Assembly: GCF_001423245.1 (NCBI RefSeq)
Contig: NZ_LMOH01000012.1
Location: forward strand, 766,745 to 818,850
From: Aureimonas sp. Leaf324
GTDB lineage: Bacteria; Pseudomonadota; Alphaproteobacteria; Rhizobiales; Rhizobiaceae
DNA length: 52,106 nucleotides
Direction of reading: 5' to 3'
The notes below the pieces were generated by a model, which was not told where the DNA came from, made no database searches, and worked only from the letters and a program-made list of their open reading frames with translations. Below are positions 44,058 to 52,106 of the stretch, in pieces (the stretch's first letter is position 1; each line of letters opens with the position of its first letter). The translations under genes were made by a program, and so were the position numbers.

Positions 44058-45166
44058 GGATGACTCTCTCAACGACTCAAAGCCTGCGCATGTTGAGACC
44101 ACGCGCCGCGCTGGTAGATCGACGGGAACTCCGTCATCGAGCGCAGCGCACAGACATAGCGCCGGTCGGTGAACCGACCAGATGTTGGTCCTGTCCCGGG
44201 GCGGAAGACCACCAAATCGCCGCTGCACTTGGTCGGCCAGGGCCAAAAACTGGCGTTCATCGCGTGCTGTCCACCGGGACCGGGAACTCGCCTCGCGTCA
44301 GAAGCGCATCAAAACCCGCCTCGAACAGTCCGATGCGGATCAGGCCCTGCGAGTAGCGGTCGCCAGCGTGGAACTGGGCGAGAATGCCACAAGGCGCATA
44401 GTAGCAGGGTCCCCCGCCGCCTCGTTGCCGAAGGATCCGCTGGCCTCTTCAGCGAGCTTTCGCGGTAGGCGGACGATCTTCTCATTGATCGAGTAACCTC
44501 GATCATGAGTTCCAGCGGCTGGAGCGTGACAAGGTCCTGGTCCGTCGTTTTCCAATGCGGCGTGTGGAAACCGTCAGTCCCGCCTGTCCGCCGCCTCCTG
44601 TGTCCGGAACGCGAAGTCGAGACGGAGCAGCTTGTCGGTGAGTTCGTCAGACATCGCCTCAGCGAGCTGGAAGACTGGACGGTGGCTCATGGCCTTGCGG
44701 ACGCGGGCCTTTTCACGGGTTAGGAACATGGTCTGGACGGCTTGTGACATGACCTTGGGTCCCCATGCGCGCCGCGACGTAGGGGAGCCTGGCATCCCAT
44801 TCGCTTCGATCCTCCTAAACGACGTAGCGGTCATGAGCCTGTTGTCCATGGCCGCGACTTGAACGGGTGGACAACGGTGCATCGAAGACACAACCGAGCC
44901 TATGGGGCGGAAGGGTTGGTCTCGGTACGTCCCACCGTCCCTCCCGGCATGGGGTCGAACGATGGCTCGAACCACAGGTCCGCAAATTCCTCGACGTGAC
45001 GACTGAGCGGGAACCGCCCTCCCTCGTGTCGCAGGGCATTGCGCCCGATCCAGAATCTCGCTTAAGACACGGAGTGCTACGGGGCGACCGCCATACGCGC
45101 CCGGTATGGCACGTTCTCGCGCCCGGCACCCCTAATGTCCTAGCAGCCTGATCTTGCTTGTGACCC
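44058..45166. other. 1.1-kb gap with short coding remnants only
   Basis: No full gene is supported. Leftward fragments that look partly coding are GILAQFHAGDRYSQGLIRIG (ending 44257, no start codon) and a following 63-residue ORF whose ATG (44260) overlaps that stop as ATGA, and the small ORF at 44574-44849. They look like eroded genes. The promoter of the HWE kinase must lie near 44060-44150. Confidence 0.35.
44574..44849 (-). CDS. Small hypothetical protein (91 residues), doubtful
   Basis: The frame from ATG 44849 ends with FQLAEAMSDELTDKLLRLDF, which looks helical and protein-like, after a basic first half. No ribosome site, family or operon partner supports it. Confidence 0.3.
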   Translation of the reverse strand: MDNRLMTATSFRRIEANGMPGSPTSRRAWGPKVMSQAVQTMFLTREKARVRKAMSHRPVFQLAEAMSDELTDKLLRLDFAFRTQEAADRRD

Positions 45167-45716
45167 TCACCGCCGTACCGCCGACCTGTCCGTCTCCCAC
45201 TCCCTGCTAAGTAGCGCGTACTGCATCGTGTCCTCGTACACGGGGGCGCCGTCGGGGCCGTTGGTGAAGGTCACGAACTCGACGAAGGTACCCTCATGAC
45301 GCATGCCGAGCTTCTCGCACAGGCGCCGGGACGGAGCGTTGTCGACCTCGACGTAGGCGTAGAGGCGCCGCGCACCCCGATCCTCGAACAGATGCCGAAA
45401 GAGCGCCTGAGCCGCCTCGTACGCAAGCCCGGCACCGGCATGGTGGCGTTGACGTGCCAGCCGACCGAGAAGGTGTCAGGCTTGCGTACGAGGCGAAGAG
45501 ATCGCCGATGACCTGATCGGACCCTCGCAGGGCGATGGCCACGGACTCGTCGGACGAGGCGCGGCGGGTCGCCTCCGCCTCGGCGGCGGCGATATCGTCC
45601 AGCTTCAAGGAGAGGAAGCACCTCGCCCGCGGCTCGCTCAGGTAGGCGAGAAGCCCTTCGGCGTTGTCCGATCGGAAGCTCCGAAGGCGCAGCCGCTCCG
45701 TTTCGATCGTGTTCAT
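45167..45716 (-). pseudogene. GNAT-family acetyltransferase with two frameshifts
   Basis: Starts MNTIETERLRLRSFRSDNAE, the typical RimJ-like opening. After QVIGDLFASY the frame shifts to PDTFSVGWHVNATMP (near 45490) and again near 45442 to GAGLAYEAAQALFRHLFE, which contains the acetyl-CoA loop, and then LYAYVEVDNAPSRRLCEKLG, running to a stop at 45167. The three pieces align as one ordinary GNAT protein of about 180 residues. A perfect inverted repeat lies at both shift zones. Confidence 0.78.
45414..45496. repeat. Perfect 17-bp inverted repeat inside the GNAT pseudogene
   Basis: CGCCTCGTACGCAAGCC at 45414-45430 is exactly complementary to GGCTTGCGTACGAGGCG at 45480-45496, with 49 bp between. 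Each arm lies at or within about 15 bp of a frameshift. Confidence 0.9.
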
Positions 45717-45755
45717 CGGTGTCTCCGTCTCTCGTCGCGCCGTGACCGTCGGCTC

Positions 45756-45854
45756 AGTCCGAGACCATGGCCTTGATGCGGTTCGCCAGCACCGTCATGT
45801 CGAAGGGCTTCGTCACGACCTGCATGCCCGGATCGAGATGGCCGTGGCTGAGGA
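45756..45854 (-). repeat. 99-bp exact copy of the 3' end of the hybrid kinase gene
   Basis: The sequence is identical to 45899-45997, offset by 143 bp, with 44 bp of other sequence between the copies. Copy at 45899 is the true gene end (last receiver-domain residues, HLDPGMQVVTKPFDMTVLAN and on, stop TAA at 45897). The outer copy keeps its own stop (TGA at 45754-45756). It may be a tandem duplication or the leftover of a second related kinase gene. Confidence 0.9.
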
Positions 45855-45896
45855 TATGGCCGCTATGTCGTGGTCCGCTTCACAGCGCCCCTTGGT

Positions 45897-48737
45897 TTAG
45901 TCCGAGACCATGGCCTTGATGCGGTTCGCCAGCACCGTCATGTCGAAGGGCTTCGTCACGACCTGCATGCCCGGATCGAGATGGCCGTGGCTGAGGACGG
46001 CGTTCTCCGCATAACCCGTCACGAACATCACCTTCAGGTCTGGCCTGAGCTCACGGGCCGCATCGGCCACCTGCCGGCCGTTCATCCCGTTGGGTAGACC
46101 GACATCGGTGATCAGAAGATCGATGCGGGCGTTCGACCGCAACACCTTCAGACCCTGCGGCCCGTCGCCGGCCTCGATCGCGGTGAAGCCGAGATCTTCC
46201 AGGACGTCCACGACCAGCATGCGCACTAGTGGCTCGTCGTCGATGACGAGAACCGTCTCGCCAGCGGCGATCGGCTCGATAGCGTTGCGGCCCACGGGGT
46301 CGACCGTCGCCGCCTCTTCCTCGTGGTGGCGGGGAAGGTAGATGCAGACCATCGTCCCCTGCCCGACCTCCGAGTAGATCCGGACCTGACCACCGGATTG
46401 CCGGGCGAAGCCGTAGATCATCGAAAGCCCGAGCCCGGTGCCCACCCCGATCGGCTTCGTCGTGAAGAACGGGTCGAAGGCGCGCTCGATCACCACGGGC
46501 GGCATGCCCGTGCCGTTGTCGGAGACGCACATCGATACGTACTGGCCCGGCAGCAGGTCGCGCTCGAGCGCCGTTCGGTCGTCGAGCCAGCGGTTGGCCG
46601 TCTCGATGGTCAGCGTGCCGCCGTCCGGCATCGCGTCGCGGGCGTTGATGCACAAGTTCAGAAGCGCGTTCTCGAGCTGGGGCGGGTCGACCAGCGTCGA
46701 CCATAGTCCTCCGGTCGCCACGGTCTCAACGGCGATCGCCGGGCCGACCGTCCGTCGAACCAGGTCCTCCATCCCGGCGACCAACCGGTTCACGTCGGTC
46801 GGCTTCGGATCCAGCGTCTGTCGACGCGAGAAGGCGAGCAGCCGATGTGTCAGTGCCGCCGCGCGCTTGGCCGCCCCCTGGGCTCCGACCATGTAGCGGT
46901 CGAGCTCGCCGATGCGGCCCTGCTGGATCCGGGTCTGCATCAGTTCGAGCGAACCGGAGATGCCCGCGAGGAGATTGTTGAAGTCGTGCGCGAGCCCGCC
47001 CGTGAGCTGACCGACCGCTTCCATCTTCTGGCTTTGGCGGAGCGCCTCCTCAAGCTGGCGCTGCTTCGTCGTCTCGATCCCGACCCCGGTTCTGCGGACG
47101 GGCCTCCCATCCTCGCCGAAGTAGGTGTGTCCACGCGACAGCACCCAGCGGACGGCACCCCCGGGATGCCGGATGCGGTATTCGAGTTCGAGGTCGCCGG
47201 GGTTCTTCAGTCCGCCCGCCATGGTCGCGCGCAAGCGCTCGATGTCGTCAGGATGCACGTTCGACATGAACTCGGTTCTGCTGATCCCCCCGGACGCCCG
47301 CTCGGGATCGAGGCCGTACAGGTCAACGATGGCGGCGTCGCAGGTGAAGCGGTCGCTTGCCACGTCGAAGGTCCAGACCCCGACGCCTCCGACCGATGTG
47401 AGGGCAAGGCGTGCGAAGTCCTCGTAGTCCTTTAGGGTCGCCTCCCGTTCCCGCTCGGCCGTCACGTCGCGACCGCTCGCGTAGACCTTCCCGTCCTCGA
47501 AGGCCGCGGTCCATGCGAAGCGTCGATAGCTCCCGTCCCGGTGCCGCAGGCGGTACTCGTAGGGTTCGACCAAGGGTGCCTCGAGGATCCCGGCGAAAGC
47601 CCGCAGCGTCGGCGCAACATCGTCCGGATGCGTCAGGTCCGTGAACGACCTGCCGACGAGTTCGTCCTCGCACCAGCCAAGAAGCCGCGACCATGCATCG
47701 TTGACCGCCTCGAGACAGCCGTCCGTGCGGGCGACCACCAAAAGCTCCTGCGACAGGCGCCATGCGCGGTCGCGCTCGGCGGTCCGTTCAGCCACCTGCG
47801 CGGCGAGCGTCTCATTGAGCCTGCGGAACCGATCCTCGCTGACGGCCAGAGACCTTGCCGAGCGCTGGGCCTCGGTGACGTCGTACCCCCCGACGAAGAT
47901 GCCCGAGACCGTGCCGGCCTCGTCGCGGATCGGCTGGTAGCGAAAGTCGATGAACCGCTCCTCCGCCTCGCCGTGGAAACGGATGGGGGCAGCGCGGACG
48001 GCGTAGGGAAGTCCTGACGCGTAGACGGTGTCGAGGAGTTCGTAGAAGCCCTGTCCCTCGATCTCGGGCAATGCCTCCCGCACGCCGAGGCCGACGAAGG
48101 GACGGGAGCCGGTGATCGCGACATAGGCGTCGTTGACGTACTCGTAGACGTGGTCCGGCCCCGAGAGGACGGCGATGAACCCGGGCATGTGCTGGAGGAG
48201 CCGCCGCTGGTGCTCGCTCGCCTTGGCCGCAGCCTCGCGCGCGGCAACGGCTTCCGTGGTCTCGGTGCAGGCGCAGAACATGCCGCCGACCGAGCCGTCC
48301 GCCATCGTGACGGGCGTGTAGGAGAAGGCGAAGTGCGTCTCCTCCGGATACCCGTGGCGATGCATCGTGAACTGGATGTCGTCCATGTGCGTCGACTCGC
48401 CCGCATAGGCGCGGTCGAGGATCGGCTCCACCAGCGTCCAGATGTCGAACCACAGCTCCTCGAACGGCCGGCCGAGCGCGGCGGGGTGGCGGTTGCCGCA
48501 CATCGCGGCGTAGCCGTCGTTGTAGAGGGTGATGCGCTGCGGACCCCAGACGACCAGCATCGGCTGGCCGGAGCCGAGCATGACGCCGACGACGGTGCGC
48601 AGCTCCGGGGGCCAAGACGACGGCATGCCCAGCGGCGTCCGCTCCCAGTCCATTCCCCTCATCAGCTCTCCCGTCTCGCCGCCGCCCGCAGGGATCGGGA
48701 GAGACTGCATTCGGAACCTTGGATCGTATTCGCGCAC
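45897..48737 (-). CDS. Hybrid sensor histidine kinase with four PAS domains and a receiver
   Basis: 946 residues from a GTG at 48737; an ATG nine codons later is another possible start. Order: four PAS modules (roughly 50-165, 180-295, 325-440, 455-570), the second and fourth with clear PAC ends (GGYDVTEAQRS, VGIETTKQRQLEE); HisKA with GGLAHDFNNLLAGISGSLEL near 580; HATPase with NLCINARDAMPDGG and GTGLGLSMIYGF; and a C-terminal receiver with acceptor Asp in LLITDVGLPNGMNG near 877 and the conserved lysine in VVTKPFD. No membrane segment, so it senses in the cytoplasm, probably light, redox or a ligand through PAS. Such hybrids are common in Hyphomicrobiales. Confidence 0.92.
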   Translation of the reverse strand: MREYDPRFRMQSLPIPAGGGETGELMRGMDWERTPLGMPSSWPPELRTVVGVMLGSGQPMLVVWGPQRITLYNDGYAAMCGNRHPAALGRPFEELWFDIWTLVEPILDRAYAGESTHMDDIQFTMHRHGYPEETHFAFSYTPVTMADGSVGGMFCACTETTEAVAAREAAAKASEHQRRLLQHMPGFIAVLSGPDHVYEYVNDAYVAITGSRPFVGLGVREALPEIEGQGFYELLDTVYASGLPYAVRAAPIRFHGEAEERFIDFRYQPIRDEAGTVSGIFVGGYDVTEAQRSARSLAVSEDRFRRLNETLAAQVAERTAERDRAWRLSQELLVVARTDGCLEAVNDAWSRLLGWCEDELVGRSFTDLTHPDDVAPTLRAFAGILEAPLVEPYEYRLRHRDGSYRRFAWTAAFEDGKVYASGRDVTAEREREATLKDYEDFARLALTSVGGVGVWTFDVASDRFTCDAAIVDLYGLDPERASGGISRTEFMSNVHPDDIERLRATMAGGLKNPGDLELEYRIRHPGGAVRWVLSRGHTYFGEDGRPVRRTGVGIETTKQRQLEEALRQSQKMEAVGQLTGGLAHDFNNLLAGISGSLELMQTRIQQGRIGELDRYMVGAQGAAKRAAALTHRLLAFSRRQTLDPKPTDVNRLVAGMEDLVRRTVGPAIAVETVATGGLWSTLVDPPQLENALLNLCINARDAMPDGGTLTIETANRWLDDRTALERDLLPGQYVSMCVSDNGTGMPPVVIERAFDPFFTTKPIGVGTGLGLSMIYGFARQSGGQVRIYSEVGQGTMVCIYLPRHHEEEAATVDPVGRNAIEPIAAGETVLVIDDEPLVRMLVVDVLEDLGFTAIEAGDGPQGLKVLRSNARIDLLITDVGLPNGMNGRQVADAARELRPDLKVMFVTGYAENAVLSHGHLDPGMQVVTKPFDMTVLANRIKAMVSD

Positions 48738-49202
48738 GACCCGTTGCAGGGCAGTGCGGTCATGTATTTGAGGTTACACACATAGAGCCCGTCGCGCCTG
48801 CGCCTGGGCAACGTCATGTCGCACGTCAGCCATAGGTTGGGTCGTACTGCTCCGCGCGTACATATGTGTGTGGGAGCTCGCAACCAGGCGCTGGAACGTC
48901 GGTTTCGACCCAATCCGCTTTCTCGACCGTGTGGTTGAGCGATGAAATTGTGCCTTTTCGCTTCGGCCAAAAACATGTCCGCCTCAACCCTGCGCGGCTG
49001 GGACTGACGACCGGGGTCCTCCGATCAACGGCAGCCTTCTTCGGTTCACGACTGGAGGCCGACTATCTGTTTTCCACCCGGTCTAGCCGATCGGCGGTGA
49101 GAAGGCGGATGCCCGGTAGCAGTCCATCCGCTTCCGACTCAGCTAGGAGCCTGTCCGAGTAATCCTCTTGGCGGCGGTTCCTGATGGTGATTCACTTGGC
49201 TT
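48738..49202. other. 465-bp gap, kinase upstream region and left flank of an IS1182-type remnant
   Basis: No gene is supported. The part nearest the kinase should contain its promoter. The last 60 bp, with CTGTCCGAGTAATC near 49151, probably belong to the left end of the IS1182-type element. Confidence 0.35.
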
Positions 49203-49365
49203 ATGGCCAAGGTGTTTCGCGCGTGGGATGTCGATCAGAGCTGGCTTCTGCCACCCTCGCTGCTTGAGTTTTTGCCGCCCGGGCACATGGCGCATTTCGT
49301 GCGCGACACGGTGCGAGAGGCTCTCGATCTCTCCGCCATCCTCGACACCTACGCCGAGGAACGCG
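49203..49365 (+). pseudogene. IS1182-family transposase, N-terminal fragment
   Basis: MAKVFRAWDVDQSWLLPP and HMAHFVRDTVREALDLSAIL are the conserved opening of IS1182-type transposases. Homology ends after TYAEER, exactly where the IS21-type end begins (TGCGCGGCGAC at 49366). The remainder must lie beyond the right edge of the window if the insertion was simple. Confidence 0.82.
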
Positions 49366-52052
<2,687 letters not shown>

Positions 52053-52055
52053 TCT

Positions 52056-52097
52056 GTCTCATTTAGATCGTCGCCAGCGTCTCACTCAGATTGTCGC
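52056..52097 (-). repeat. Right terminal repeats of the IS21 element
   Basis: Two 19-nt repeats in inverse orientation to the left end: GCGACGATCTAAATGAGAC (complement of 52056-52074) and GCGACAATCTGAGTGAGAC (complement of 52079-52097), 23 bp apart, close to the 22 bp spacing on the left. Confidence 0.8.
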
Positions 52098-52106
52098 GCT
52101 ATACTG

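Noticed and set aside
44867-45151. 94-codon plus-strand ORF in the 44-45 kb gap
   Set aside because: No ribosome site, family or conserved-looking motif; composition is not gene-like.
45664-45900. Plus-strand ORFs across the 99-bp repeat
   Set aside because: They are antisense to the duplicated kinase tail, which explains why two ORFs share the same peptide.

Overview
The window is high-GC DNA from an alphaproteobacterium, most likely of the order Hyphomicrobiales. Pointers are the RbsABC-type sugar importer with many dehydrogenases, the HWE-family kinase, the CIO-type bd oxidase, and the IS427-group and IS21 elements. No rRNA, tRNA or CRISPR array was seen. The taxonomy is inferred from gene content only.

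Positions 1-16130 hold a divergent catabolic locus. Leftward run a beta-hydroxyacid dehydrogenase, an unusual winged-helix protein fused to an ABC solute-binding domain (no signal peptide), and a PRISE-like SDR cut by the window edge. Rightward run twelve tightly packed genes: a ribose-type ABC importer (binding protein, ATPase, two permeases), three SDRs, two zinc-type dehydrogenases, a YciI-like protein, a Gfo/Idh/MocA oxidoreductase, a hydroxyquinol/catechol-type intradiol dioxygenase and maleylacetate reductase. A sugar importer, six oxidoreductases and a ring-cleavage pair in one run, with no aromatic hydroxylase, suggests import of a cyclic polyol, its oxidation and aromatisation to hydroxyquinol, then cleavage to maleylacetate and beta-ketoadipate. 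This is the best candidate for an undescribed pathway here.

Positions 16131-32000 are metal, redox and envelope functions: divergent mntH/mntR around a perfect operator, a YafK-type L,D-transpeptidase, a MerR regulator facing a Zn/Cd/Pb P-type ATPase across a 19-bp-spacer promoter, then a compact run of an ICMT-like methyltransferase, a PCu(A)C copper chaperone, SCO, DsbB and a DsbA-like protein. Next come a second ICMT-like gene, a degenerate PCu(A)C-like protein, a YkuD L,D-transpeptidase, a small exported protein and a cyanide-insensitive-type cytochrome bd oxidase (cydAB plus a 41-residue subunit).

Positions 32000-52106 are accessory and partly decayed: small exported proteins and a methyltransferase, a complete IS5/IS427-group element with TA duplications, a DUF3223 gene beside a Ski2-like helicase carrying two amber codons and three frameshifts, a truncated alcohol dehydrogenase whose frame reads into arsR, an ars operon (arsR, two kinds of arsC, arsH, arsB), a frameshifted MFS gene, an HWE kinase, a frameshifted GNAT gene, a large PAS hybrid kinase with a duplicated 3' tail, and an IS21-type element inserted in an IS1182-type transposase. 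The many single-base lesions between 34 and 46 kb are either real decay or local assembly error; raw reads would decide.
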